Shown here piece after piece: positions 1 to 17,349 of a stretch of DNA of 64,000 bases. A program made the translations under genes and the position numbers. The notes under the pieces were generated by a model, which was not told the DNA's origin, made no database searches, and was given only the letters and a program-made list of their open reading frames with translations. Every line of letters begins with the position of its first letter. Position 1 is the stretch's first letter. The DNA is from Dromiciops gliroides (taxonomy: Eukaryota; Chordata; Mammalia; Microbiotheria; Microbiotheriidae), in contig NC_057866.1 of NCBI RefSeq assembly GCF_019393635.1, positions 9,124,223 through 9,188,222 on the forward strand. Direction: 5' to 3'.

Positions 1-79
1 ACAGATAAGGAAACTGAGGCTGGACAAGCAGACAGGTGATGAGCGGCATTGTTGGAGAGATATCTTATCAATGAGATCA

Positions 80-6594
<6,515 letters not shown>

Positions 6595-7469
6595 CCCCCC
6601 TTTTCAGAACTTCTACCAGCCTGGTCCTGGAGGGTCTCTATGGAGACCAACGAGCCTCTGGGGAAGAGCGGCAAGCCGGCCTCTGCAAGGTTCCTGAAGC
6701 AGCTGACCTCCCTGATGGTGCCATCTGTCCGGCCATTTGTAATACCCTGGGCTGTGACCTCCATGAAGGTGCCACCTGATCCAAACCTGCTCTCTCCTTC
6801 GACGGGGTCTTTCACATAGGAGGCGATCCTGGGCTCCTGGGAGTGACCCCTGCAAGGGGAGCACATGGAGACAGCCTCATTGAACAGAGCAGAAAACTGA
6901 GACCCAGAGGAGGGGGCAGAGCCAAGATTTGAACCCAGGTCCCCTGAGTCCAGATGTTCCATAGGGCATCGTGAGGGTCCTGAAGTGGTGGTTGAAGTCC
7001 CTGGAGTCAGTGCAAGTGCCTTCCTCTCTCTGGGCCTTAGCTTCCCCACCTGGACAATAAGGGAGTCGGACAAGACGAGACAATTGCTTAAGGTCCTCCC
7101 TACCTCCAAGTTCTCTGTGGCTTCATCTTGCCCCCTCCCAACCCTCTCCCTGAAATGGGGGTGCTCCTTCCGCCTGGGCTGCGTGTCTTCAAAGCATGGG
7201 GCCCTGGGTGTCTGTGGGCCCTGTTCTCTGAACTGTCCCCAGACAGTTACAGTAGCACAAGGTTTGAGTCTCTGCCAGGCAATGGAGATGAGATTGGGCC
7301 ATGAGGCTGGACACTGAAAGGCTCGAGCAGAGGCTGTTTTGGAGTCAATTCGTGCATCAGGTGGAGGTCAGATGAAATGCCCTTCAGTGCCAACTCTGGG
7401 AGTCTGAGATCCTGACTGAGAAACATGTGGGGAAAATGATGACTCGTGTGCTCCACCTGGAATCGCCCC

Positions 7470-8078
7470 TCGATGCTGAGTGAGGTGAGCAGAACCAGGA
7501 GAACATTGTGCACAGTAACAGCAACATTGTGTGTGATGATCAGCTGTGAGAGACTTGGCTCTTCTTAGCAATACAACAATCCAGGACAATGCCAAAGGAC
7601 CTATGATGGGAAATGCTTCACATCCAGAAAAAAAGAACTGTGGAATCTGGATGCAGATTGAACCATCCTAGTTCTACTTTTTCTTTTGTTTTTGTTTTTC
7701 TTTCTTGAAGTTTTCCCCTTTTGTTCTGATTCTTCTTTCACAACAGGTCTAATGTGGAAATAAGTTCAATGTGATTGTATATATATATAACCTATATCAG
7801 GTTGCTTGCTGTGTAGGGGAAGGGGGAGGAAAGGGAGGGAGGGAGAAAAATGTGGAACTCAAAATCTTATAAAAAACAAATGTTGGGGCAGCTAGGTGGC
7901 GCAGTGGATAGAGCACCGGCCCTGGATTCAGGAGGACCTGAGTTCAAGTCCAGCCTCAGACACTTAACAATTACTAGCTGTGTGACCCCAGGCAAGTCAC
8001 TTAACCCCAATTGCCTCACCAAAAAAAAAAAACCAAAAAAACAAATGTTGAAAACTATCTGTAGTAAGGAAAAAATTT
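7470..8078 (+). mobile_element. L1 3' end, split by a SINE
   Basis: L1 3' region: GCTGAGTGAGGTGAGCAGAA, then the TATACAACCTATATCAG-type 3' UTR and the end AACAAATGTTGAAAACTATC. A SINE (7885-8040) has landed in the tail, duplicating AAACAAATGTT. Confidence 0.8.
7885..8040 (+). mobile_element. Marsupial tRNA-derived SINE
   Basis: Near-consensus copy with a poly-A tail; the target duplication AAACAAATGTT is visible on both sides. Confidence 0.92.
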
Positions 8079-8124
8079 TTTTTAAAAAAGCCAACCACAA
8101 AAAAAAAAAAAAAGAAAGCCAAGG

Positions 8125-8700
8125 AAGATTGAGGTGGAGTCAAGATGTTGGGGTATAGGCAGAAACCCAACTGAACTCTCCTAATTTTTCCCTCCAAACA
8201 ACTGGAAAATAACAACAAAATTTGAATCCTGCAGTGGCAGAGCCAACAAAAGTGAGGGTGAAACATTTTTCCAGCCTGAGACAACTTAGGAAGTTCACAG
8301 TAGAGTGGTGGTTGGCCCACCATGGCAATGGCCGCAGAAGTCTGTAAAGGCAGCTGCATCAGTGGCAGCAGCTGCATTGGTGGGTATTCCCAGCCCACAG
8401 ATGGCAAGGGGTTTGGACAACTGGTCAGCAAGCAATCACAGGGGCCCCTTTGCTGGCAGGGAGAACAATCAGGATTTCGAACATCACAAAAGCAAAGAAA
8501 AAGAAAAACAGGCCTACTGAAAAGGGATAGGCAGAGAAACTACATTTGGCATAAAGGTATCAGAGCCAATGAAATAACACCAATGCAGATTTATAGCCAC
8601 CAATGGCATAGCATCCAGATTCTTAAAAGAATAAGTGATCTACAGAAGAAAATAGATTGTCAAACTCTACTAGTGGAGTACCTCTAATTTCACCTCTCAA
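8125..8700 (+). mobile_element. Possible L1 5' UTR fragment
   Basis: Begins GGTGGAGTCAAGATGTTGGG and goes on with AACTCTCCTAATTTTTCCCTCC and CAACTGGAAAATAACAAC. This resembles the start of marsupial L1 5' UTRs. No reading frame of note follows. The family is uncertain; it could be another retroelement leader. Confidence 0.45.
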
Positions 8701-8791
8701 AATTAGAAAAATCTTACCATGAAATAAATAATAAATTTTGGGTTTGGGGTTTTTTTTTTTGTTTTGTTTTGTTTTTTTAAAGCCCTTCCAG

Positions 8792-8955
8792 GGGGCAGCT
8801 AGGTGACGCAGTGGATAAAGCACCAGTCCTGGATTCAGGAGGATCTGAGCTCAAATTTGACTTCAGACACTTGACACTTACTAGCTGTGTGACCCTGGGC
8901 AAGTCACTTAACCCTCATTGCCCCCCCCAAGAAAGAAAAATAAATAAAAATAAGT
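8792..8955 (+). mobile_element. Marsupial tRNA-derived SINE
   Basis: Head GGGGGCAGCTAGGTGACGCAG and tail CTCATTGCCCC followed by an A-rich stretch. Confidence 0.9.
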
Positions 8956-9254
8956 TTTAAAAACCCTTTCCCTCACCACAAAGGCAGATAGGACAAGCGC
9001 CATCATCCCCATTCTCTTCTTGCCTTACTTAGCCTGGCATTTCCAGGCGCCCTCTGAGCTTTACTCCATCTACATTCCTTCTAGTCAGAGCAGGGAGGAA
9101 GATTCTCAGAGGCATCAAGTTCATCTGCAGAATCCCCCTTGGAACATTGCAGACAGGTAGGCATGCATATTTTGCTTGCAGACTTCCAGTGATGGGGAGT
9201 TCACTATCTCTCAATTCTGCTCATATTGCTTTGGACAGAGATGGGGGTTGGGAA

Positions 9255-9440
9255 ATTAGAGGAGGCAGTGTGAATTGACATCCAAAGGACCTGGGTCAAA
9301 TCTTGGCTATGTCACTCTGCCTGTGTGACCTTGGGCAGGTCACTTAGCACTCTAGGCTTCACCTTCCTCCTCTGTCTTATGAGGGGCTGGAGAAAATGAC
9401 CCCTGAGGTCACTTCCGGCTCTGATTCTATGAGGCCATAG
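9255..9440 (+). mobile_element. MIR-like SINE remnant
   Basis: CTGTGTGACCTTGGGCAGGTCACTTA followed by the MIR-like end CTCCTCTGTCTTATGAGG; strongly diverged. Confidence 0.6.
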
Positions 9441-9469
9441 GTTCTATTCCCAGATTTTAGGCTCTGGCC

Positions 9470-10140
9470 AAACTTGACTGGCTGTTCCCTGGTCTTATCC
9501 TTCCCCGTCCTGTCTGTTCATAGACACCAGTCACCCTTCATTCTGGTGTCTCTCCTTATCCACTGTACCTCAAACAAACCTCTCCATCTCCGGACTTCAG
9601 GCATTTTCCCTGGCTTCGTCCCATGCCAATTATGCCCTCTGTCTCCAGCTCTTGGCTTCTTTCTCCGGGAAGCCTCTCCTCATTTTAATCTTGTGCCTTC
9701 CCTCTGGGGTGATCGCTAACATAGCTTGTTTGTACATAGGGTAGTCTCCACCATTAGATTGGGAGCTCCCCAAGGGCAGGGGCTGGGTTTGTTGTTGTTG
9801 TTATTGTTGTTTGGGTGGTTATGTTTTGGGTTTTGTTTTCTTTTTGTTCTTAACTTTTTTTTTTTTTTTTTTTTTAGTGAGGCAATTGGGGTTAAGTGAC
9901 TTGCCCAGGGTCACACAGCTAGTAAGTGTTAAGTGTCTGAGGCCGGATTTGAACTCAGGTACTCCTGACTTCAGGGCCGGTGCTCTATCCACTGTGCCAC
10001 CTAGCTGCCCCTCTTAACTTTTCTTTGTATCACTAGGCACTTAGCTCGAACTTCTTAAGTGCTAGTGGACTTGACCTTGTGAAATCCTTCCCTTCCTTTA
10101 AGGCTCAACTTGGATGCCACCTCTTTCAGGAAGCCCCCAC
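9470..10140 (+). mobile_element. L2 LINE 3' fragment, interrupted by a SINE
   Basis: Typical L2 3' text (GGGAGCTCCCCAAGGGCAGGG; later AAGGCTCAACTTGGATGCC) on both sides of the SINE at 9856-10011. Confidence 0.6.
9856..10011 (-). mobile_element. Marsupial tRNA-derived SINE
   Basis: Reverse copy: T-run, GTTAAGTGACTTGCCCAGGG, ending CCACCTAGCTGCCCC; CTTAACTTTT duplicated at the ends. Confidence 0.93.
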
Positions 10141-10149
10141 CTAAAAGGG

Positions 10150-11275
10150 ATCTGTCACAGGCAGTTCAAAGATGAAGAAATTAAAGCTATCTACAGCCAT
10201 ATGAAAAAGAAATATTCTCAATCACTATTGATTAGAGAAGTACAAATTAAAACTACTTTGAGGTATCACCTCACACCTATCCAATTGGCAAATGTGACAA
10301 AAAAACAAAAAGGAAAATGATAAATGTTGGAGAAGATGTCGGAAAATTGGAACACTAATGCATTGTTGATAGAGTTGTGAACTGATCCCACCATTATGGA
10401 GAGCAATTTGGAACTGTGCTATAAAACTGTGTATACTTAATACCATTGCTAGGTCTATATCCCAAAGAGATCACAAAAAAGGGAAAAGGACCCACATGTA
10501 CAAAATTATTTATAGCTGCTTTTTCTGTGGTGGCAAAGAATTGGAAATTGAGAGATGCCCATCAATTGGGGAATGACTGACCAAACTGTAGTAGATGAAT
10601 GTAATGGAATACTATTGTGCTGTAAGAAATGATGAGCAGGTAGATTTCAGAAAAACCTGGAAAAATTAATTGGACTGATGCTGAGTGAAATGAACAGAAC
10701 CGGGGGCAGCTAGGTGGTGCAGTTGGATAAAGCACCAGCCCTGGAATCAGGAGGACCTGAGTTCAAATCTGGCCTCAGACACTTGGCACTTGCTAGCTGT
10801 GTGACCTTGGGCAAGTCACTTAACCCTCATTGCCCTGCCAAAACAAAACTAAACAAAACAAAAATAATTATAGTGTGATGAACAATGGGGATAGACTTGG
10901 CTCTTCTCAGCAGTGCAACAATCCAAAACAGTTTCAAAGAACTCGTGATAGAAAATGTTCTCAACATCCAGAAAAAAGAACTGTGAATTATGAATGCAGA
11001 TTGAATCATACTGTTTCTACTTTTGGACTGTTTTTTTCTTTCTTGTTTGAGGTTTTTCCTTTGTGCTCTGATTCTTCTTTCACAAGATGACTAATGTAGA
11101 AATATGTTTGAAGTGATTGTACATATACAACCTATATCAGACTGCTTTCCATCTTGGGGAAGAGGGAGGGAAGGGAGGGGGGGAGAAAACAAAAATTTGG
11201 AACTAAAAATCCAGTGAAAACAAATGTTGAAAACTATCCTTATATGTAATATGTAACTGGAAAATAATAAAATAA
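10150..11275 (+). mobile_element. L1 ORF2 C-terminus and 3' UTR, split by a SINE
   Basis: Translated text at 10159-10320 ([15 protein letters not shown], then [15 protein letters not shown]) is the L1 ORF2 C-terminal region, followed by the 3' UTR to about 11275. The frame is broken and this is not a gene. The SINE at 10703-10868 interrupts it. Confidence 0.85.
10703..10868 (+). mobile_element. Marsupial tRNA-derived SINE
   Basis: Full-length copy inserted in the L1 text GAAATGAACAGAACC. Confidence 0.92.
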
Positions 11276-11860
11276 AATGAATAGAACCAAGAGAACATTG
11301 TACACAGTATTAACATTGTGTGATGATCTACTGTGATAGACTTAGCTCTTCTCAGCAATACAATGATCCAAGATAATGCTAAAAGACTCATAATGGAAAT
11401 GTTCTCCACATGCAGAAAACAAAACAAAACAAAACAAACTTTGGGATCTGAATGATTGAACCATACTATTTTTACTTTTTGTATTTTTTTTTCTTTTTTG
11501 AGGTTTTCCTCTTTTGTTCTGATTCTTCTTTCAAACATGACTAATGTAGAAATATGTTTAATGTGATAGTACACATATAACCTATATCAGATTGTTTTCC
11601 ATCTTGGGGAGGGAGAAAAATTTGGAACTCAAAATCTTATAAAAATGAATATTGAAAAAAAAAACTTAAAAGGGCCAAGTAGGTGGTGCAGTAGATAAAG
11701 CACCAGTCCTGGATTCAGGGCTTGAGTTCAAATCCGGCCTCAGAAACTTGACACTTACTAGCTGTGTGACCCTGAGCATGTCACATAACCCAAATTGCTC
11801 CACCAAAAAAAAAAATGTTGAAAACTATCTTTACATGTAACTGGAAAAAATACTATTAAG
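11276..11860 (+). mobile_element. Second L1 3' end, split by a SINE
   Basis: Restarts at AATGAATAGAACCAAGAGAA directly behind the previous L1 tail and ends TGTTGAAAACTATCTTTACA after the SINE. Confidence 0.8.
11671..11816 (+). mobile_element. Marsupial tRNA-derived SINE
   Basis: Diverged head (GGGCCAAGTAGGTGGTGCAG) with a small internal gap; poly-A tail. Confidence 0.88.
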
Positions 11861-12024
11861 ATAAAAAACCATATTGGTTTGTGATTAGGATTATATTTTA
11901 GCTTTCTCTTTCTGGGTGATTTTATGTATTTATTTTTGTCCATTATTCATATTCCTACAAGTTGGTCAACACTGAAGCTATTTGAATAAAAACTCAACTT
12001 GAATACCTCCCCCACCCCCCCCAA

Positions 12025-12500
12025 AAAGACCCACAATGGAAAATGCTCTTCACATCCAGAAAAGGAACTATGGAGTCTGAATGCAGATTGAAGCAGACTA
12101 TTTTCACTTTTGTTATTGTTTCTTCTTTCTTGTGATTTTTTCCTTTTGTTCTGATTCTTCTCTTACAACATGACTAATGTGGAAATATGTTTAACATTGT
12201 TATAATGTATAACCTCTATCAGATTTCTTGCTGGCTTTGGGAGGGGGGAGAGAAGGGAGGATGGAAGAAAATTTTGGAACTCAAAATCTTACAAGAGTGA
12301 ATATTGTGGGGTAGCTAGGTGGCACAGTGGATCCAGCACTGGTCCTGGATTCAGGAGGACCTGAGTTCAAATATGACCTCAGACACTTGACACTTACTAG
12401 CTGTGTGACACTGGGCAAGTCACTTAACCCCAATTGCCTCACTTTAAAAAAAAATGAATATTGAAAACTATCTTGACATGTAATTGGAAAAAATTATTAA
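12025..12500 (+). mobile_element. Third L1 3' end, split by a SINE
   Basis: GACCCACAATGGAAAATGCT through AACTATCTTGACATGTAATTGG. This is the third L1 3' terminus in the same orientation within 5 kb. Confidence 0.8.
12307..12456 (+). mobile_element. Marsupial tRNA-derived SINE
   Basis: GGGGTAGCTAGGTGGCACAG to CCAATTGCCTCAC plus A-tail; GAATATTG duplicated at the ends. Confidence 0.92.
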
Positions 12501-12539
12501 AAAGAAAGGTCTGGAAATTTTTTTTAATTAAAAATAAAT

Positions 12540-13664
12540 AAAAGGGATCTATCTCTGGCACAGATTTCCTAAAGTACTTTGAATCTCTCCTTGGTCCCGA
12601 TCATTTTTTACCTTCTATGATCCGTAACTGTGTATTTCCTGCTCTCATCCCACCCCACTCAGTCAACTAGCAGAAAAAGGAATCAGGAAAGTGGGCACCT
12701 TTGGGGGCCTCTGGCTGTGCTGGAGAGAACCCTGCCAGAGTGGTGTCTGGGATTATTAACACATGGAAGGACACCCAGATTTCAGGATGTGCTTAGCAAA
12801 GCCTTCAGGCATAAAACATGTGGCAGGGAATTGTGCCAACCAGATTACAGAAGAAACATTTAAAATGCTGGAGGACAAAGTGTTTTGGGGCTCTCGACAT
12901 CACCCTGAGGACACGTGCAGGGTCCAAGCCATTCATCTCAATCCTTTCCCTAAGCACCTACCAAAGTCAGAGTTTGGATGACGGAATAATCATAATAAAC
13001 AATAAATAAAGCTCTTTACAGACATGACCCCATTTTAGCTTCCCAACAGCTCTGGGAAGGCAGTGCTATTATGACCCCCATTTTACAGATGAGAAAACGG
13101 AGGTCGACCTAAATTGAAGTGATAGAATCTGAGGCTGGATTGAGCTCAGGTCTCCCCAGTTCCAGGTTCAGGTCTCTGCGCACTGTGGCGCGCCCTAGTG
13201 GCCTCTTAGGAGAGAGACAAGGTGGTGCAGGGACTGGCAAACCAGACTTGAAGCCAGACCTCTAGGACTCTTAAAACGATATGCCACATGAGATCTTAGG
13301 GCCTCTTCCCTCTCTCTGTGATCCTATGGTATAATGAACTCTGAGCCTGTTTCCTCATCTCTAAGATTGGGATAGCACCACACTCCCGGCCTCACGGGAT
13401 GATTGCTTTAGGCCCTCTCATTTTCCAAAGGAGACTGAGGACCCATCCCTTGCCTAGAATGTCCTTCCTACCCTGCCCTACTGCCTCAGAGGACACCTCT
13501 TCCTTGATTCCTTCCCTGGTTCCTCCTCACCCAAGGCCACATGTGTGTCTCACCTCCTGGAGTTTCCAGGTAGCTGCATCAGTTTGGCTGATTTGCTCAG
13601 AGGCCAGCAATGAGACCCCAAGGAGGCCACTGATAAAAAGTCCCCAAACTCCAAAGTATTCCTC
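12540..13664. other. Intergenic stretch with one MIR remnant
   Basis: I recognise only a reverse MIR-like piece at about 13010-13195 (CCATTTTACAGATGAGAAAA, then a degraded SINE head). The rest, including a 77-codon open frame near 12630, has no coding character that I can support. Confidence 0.5.
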
Positions 13665-14012
13665 TTGATAGACTTAACTCTTCTCAGCAATACAATGATC
13701 CAGGATAATGCTAAAAGACTCATGATGGAAAATGCTCTTGGTGTGCTTTTGTGATAGCAAAGTAGATACCCATTGATTGGGGAATGGCCCAACAGAATGT
13801 GGGCTATGAATGGACCAGAATATCAGAGAAATGACATGTGCTGAATAGAGGGAAACAAGAAGACCTACACGAACTGGTACAGAAGGGAGTCAGCACAGCC
13901 AAGAAAATACCACACACAGTGACTACAACAATAGAAATGGGAAGAGGCACAAAAAAGGCAAAAGTGAATGTTGAAAAAAAAAAATGTTGCAGAATTTTAA
14001 AGAACAAGCTTG
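13665..14012 (+). mobile_element. L1 3' fragments
   Basis: GATAGACTTAACTCTTCTCAG is the same L1 3' UTR block as above. It is followed by an L1-like ORF2 end (ATTGATTGGGGAATGG) of another copy. Confidence 0.65.
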
Positions 14013-14186
14013 GGGGGCAGCTAGGTGGCGCAATGGATACAGCACCGGGCCTGGATTCGGGAGGACCTGAGTTCAAATCCGGCCTCAGACACTTGACACT
14101 TACTAGCCGTGTGACCCTGGGCAAGTCACTTAACCCTCATTGCCCTACCCCCCCCAAGTTACATGCTGAATTAAAAAAAAAAAAAA
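14013..14186 (+). mobile_element. Marsupial tRNA-derived SINE
   Basis: Target duplication AAGCTTGG flanks the copy. Confidence 0.93.
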
Positions 14187-14321
14187 GCTTGGCCCCAAGA
14201 AGAGACAAAGGAAGCCACCTTCCACCCCTCTGCAGAGGTGGGGGAGGGGTCCAGAAGTGATGGTGGAACATTGCACGTATTGTCAGACCTTTTCCATGTA
14301 TTGCCTAGTTATGAGGGAGAA

Positions 14322-14562
14322 ATTGTTCAGTCCTTTCAGTCGTATCCAACTCTCCGTGACCCCATTTGGGGTTTACTTGGCAAAGATGCTGGAGTGGTTT
14401 GCTACTTCCTTCTCAGGCTCATTTTACAGATGGGGAAACTGAGGCAAACAGGATGAAGTGACTTGCTAAGGGTCACAAAGCTGCTAAGTGTCTGAGGCTG
14501 AAGTTGAACTCACAAAGATGAATCTTCCTGACTCCAGACCTGGTACTTGATCTGCTGTGCCC
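14322..14562 (-). mobile_element. SINE with RTE-like tail (MAR1-like)
   Basis: The tail on the + strand reads GTTCAGTCCTTTCAGTCGTA, resembling RTE/BovB 3' ends. Then come GAGGCAAACAGGATGAAGTG and a degraded tRNA-like head at the right end. This is a different, longer SINE family from the common one. Confidence 0.75.
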
Positions 14563-14949
14563 ACTGGGAGAAATGGTACTGATTCTAAAAAAAAATGACA
14601 TCAATAAAAATTTTATTTAAAAAAAAAATGAATCCATATCTGCAACCAGCGCTGCTTATCCAGGTGGCCTTGGAGTCAGGACCCCAGGTGAGTCTGAGTC
14701 ACCAGCTCTGTAACACAGGGAACAGACTAGTGGCTTCTTCAAGCCCCGGCATTCTGTAATTACTCACAGTCTGCCCCTCCTCCTCCTCCACACTCTTTCT
14801 CTTTTTGCATGGAGAGATGGGTTCCCACGTGCTTGGGCTCCTAGGGTGCTGTGAGTGGCTCCTGCTGCCACACAGATGCTTCCTTGCAGCGATGGGCCAA
14901 GGAGCCAACACTGGGCAATGCCCAGGAATATTGTTCCCAGTCCCCCTTT

Positions 14950-15110
14950 GGCTTTTTTTGTTTTGTTTTTGTTTTTTTGCAGGGCAATGGGGTTTAAGTG
15001 ACTTGCCCAGGGTCACACAGCTAGTAAGTATCTGAGGCTGGGTTTGAACTCAGGTCCTCCTGAATCCAAGGCTAGTGCCTTATCCATTGTGCCACCTAGC
15101 TTCCCCCCCC
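14950..15110 (-). mobile_element. Marsupial tRNA-derived SINE
   Basis: T-rich tail on the left, CCACCTAGCTTCCCC head on the right. Confidence 0.9.
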
Positions 15111-15329
15111 CCTTCAGCTTTTATGAGACTGGAGCCTCTTATCTCACTCCTGGAGTCCCTCAGATGACTCTTTCAGAAGCCAGAAGGCCCAAAATGGGCA
15201 AGCTCAGCCGGTAAACATGCCTGATCTGTGTAGGTACTGCCTTTTTCCACCTCCCTGCACTCTGCCTCACTCTCCCTTCCCTCTCCTGCAGGTACTCGGA
15301 GATCTAGCTCAGGTCTCACCTTGTCTATG

Positions 15330-15790
15330 CAGAAGAACCATGGGACAGTCTGAACTCAAGCCCTTGGGAAGCTGTGAAAATGATCTGGGGTTCTTAGTGG
15401 ACTGCAAGCTCCAAATGACCCAATAATGTGAGAGGGTGGCCAAGAAAGGCAAAGCAGTGTTCAGTTTCGTTAAGAGGGGCCTGGTGTCTGGGACAAGGGC
15501 GGTGTGCTCCAACCTGGTCAGAACCTATCTGGAGTCTAGTCACATTACAGGGTCAAACTAGGGTCAGGCTCCTTCTAGCAGAGACCTAGGATCCCCTTTG
15601 GGTTAAGTTCTGGGCATCCAATCTTAACAGAATGCTGAGCTGCAGAAGGTCCAGCCAGGGGAGGGCAGCCAAGATGCTGAAGCATCTCCAGATCACATGC
15701 TATTTAGACCACCTGAGGACACTGAAAGCCTGTCATTTCTTACTTAGAGACTCTGCAACACTGAGGAGAATGGGGCTGTGCAGAAAGTGG
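15330..15790 (+). mobile_element. L3/CR1-type LINE fragment
   Basis: Broken translation NDLGFLVDCKLQMTQ, then VAKKGKAVFSFVKRGL and SNLVRTYLESS, matches the C-terminal part of CR1/L3 reverse transcriptases (the typical text is LVDCKLNMSQQC...AKKANAILGCIKRG). It is ancient and much decayed. Confidence 0.7.
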
Positions 15791-17233
15791 GGGGTGCTTA
15801 AACTGGATGCAGGGCAGAGAAGCCCACCTCCCCCACTGCCCCCCAGTGATTCCTGTCCTCCCTCCCCCAACCAGGGGCCCGAGTCTCCATGACTCACTCT
15901 GGGGGACCTTTAAGAGGTCACCCTCAAGGAAGCGACTGGGAGAAAGAAGGGGGGTTGCCTTATGGTGGTGGAGGTGCGCTTTGCAGATCCCACAAGGCTG
16001 GCTGCAGAGAGCAGCTTCCATCAGTGGGGCATCACGAGACATCTGCCATGACATTTTGTATCTCAGGGCCTCAGTTTCCTTATCTGTAATAACAGCACCA
16101 CCTCTGGGCTTTGACAGGAGCAGGACCCCAGGCTCAAGATCTGGGTGGCCACAGTTGAGGGGGCGCTGAGCACAGGCATGGAGAGCTGGCTGGGGGCAGC
16201 CTCAGGCCAAGGGATAAGCTGGACGCCCATTCGCGCTCTCTCTCGATCTGTTCTTCATTATCAGTGCCTGCCTTCCCTGGGGTGAGGAACATCGAGGCCA
16301 CTTCCTAAGTAATCAGGACTGGCAGGGGTAGGGGGTGGAGTGGGGGGGGGGGTCCTCATAGGCCTGGCTTAGGCATCCAGAGAAACAAAGGCACAGGCCA
16401 GGAGTGGGGACCCCAGTGCAATAAAGCCCAGTTCTCCCTGGGGCAAGCACCAAAGGGCCTACTCTTCCCCTGGGGCTTCTTTTCCTAGGTGTTTCCTCAG
16501 GGCTTGACCCAGAGCAACCACTTAATGCATCTCTTGCCTTCCCCCCTTCATCCCAAGCAGCCTCCCTGGGAAAGGAGTTGAGTTGTTCTGGCCAGGAGGG
16601 TTGGGGAAGGACACGGGGAAAGAGCAGGAAAGATCGGGGTCTTCTGTCAGGGCCCGGGTCTATAGATCGAGCCCAACACTTATGTTCAGAGCAGCCCTCC
16701 CGTCTTCCCCGCGCCATCTTTAGTCTGGCTTCAGCTCTGCAGGGGAAAGAAGAGGCCAAAAGAATTGGGATGGAATTCAGGTGATGTGGGACCTGGGCCT
16801 CAGTTTCTCCATCTGTAACCTGAGGCAATGCTCTCACCTTTAGGCCAGGGTGGTTGCAGAGAAGTATAGGAGGAGGGGCTACCCTGGCTCCCAGGTCTTG
16901 ATAGACCCAGGGGACAGGCAGGGGTCAGCTCGAGGCTCTTGTCCCTCAACGGTTCCCTCTTCTCAGCAGCAGCCCTTGGGGGCAGCCACCTCAGCTCAGA
17001 GGCTGAAGGAGTTGTATGAGCCAGGGAGTCTGGCTCCACAGTCAGCAGCCTGCCCACTCTCCAGGCACGCCGGACCCAATGGCCCCCTTTTACAGATCAG
17101 GAAAGTGAGGCCTTCCCAAGGATCTCCTAAAGGCTAGGGAGGGGCAGGGGTGGGTCAGGGTCGAGCCTGGGGGAGAACACCCAGGGACAGAGAGCGGGGA
17201 GAACACTCAGGAGCCTCTTTCTTTTTAAAAAGG
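15791..17233. other. Intergenic stretch between L3 and DRAP1
   Basis: Contains MIR-like ends (CCTCAGTTTCCTTATCTGTA near 16070; CTCAGTTTCTCCATCTGTAA near 16800) and otherwise unique sequence. No exon or promoter recognised. Confidence 0.5.
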
Positions 17234-17239
17234 TTTAAT
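17234..17239 (-). terminator. DRAP1 poly(A) signal (ATTAAA)
   Basis: The complement of TTTAAT gives the common variant ATTAAA 110 bp after the DRAP1 stop. No canonical AATAAA is present nearby on this strand. Confidence 0.65.
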
Positions 17240-17349
17240 AAATTTAAGAAGGCCCTCCCCTCCCCCCCACCTCCCCCTCAGCCACTAAAATGGACTGAAT
17301 GAGGGTGGAGGGTGGGAGGAGGAGGTGGGGAAGGCCAGGGGAGGAGGGC

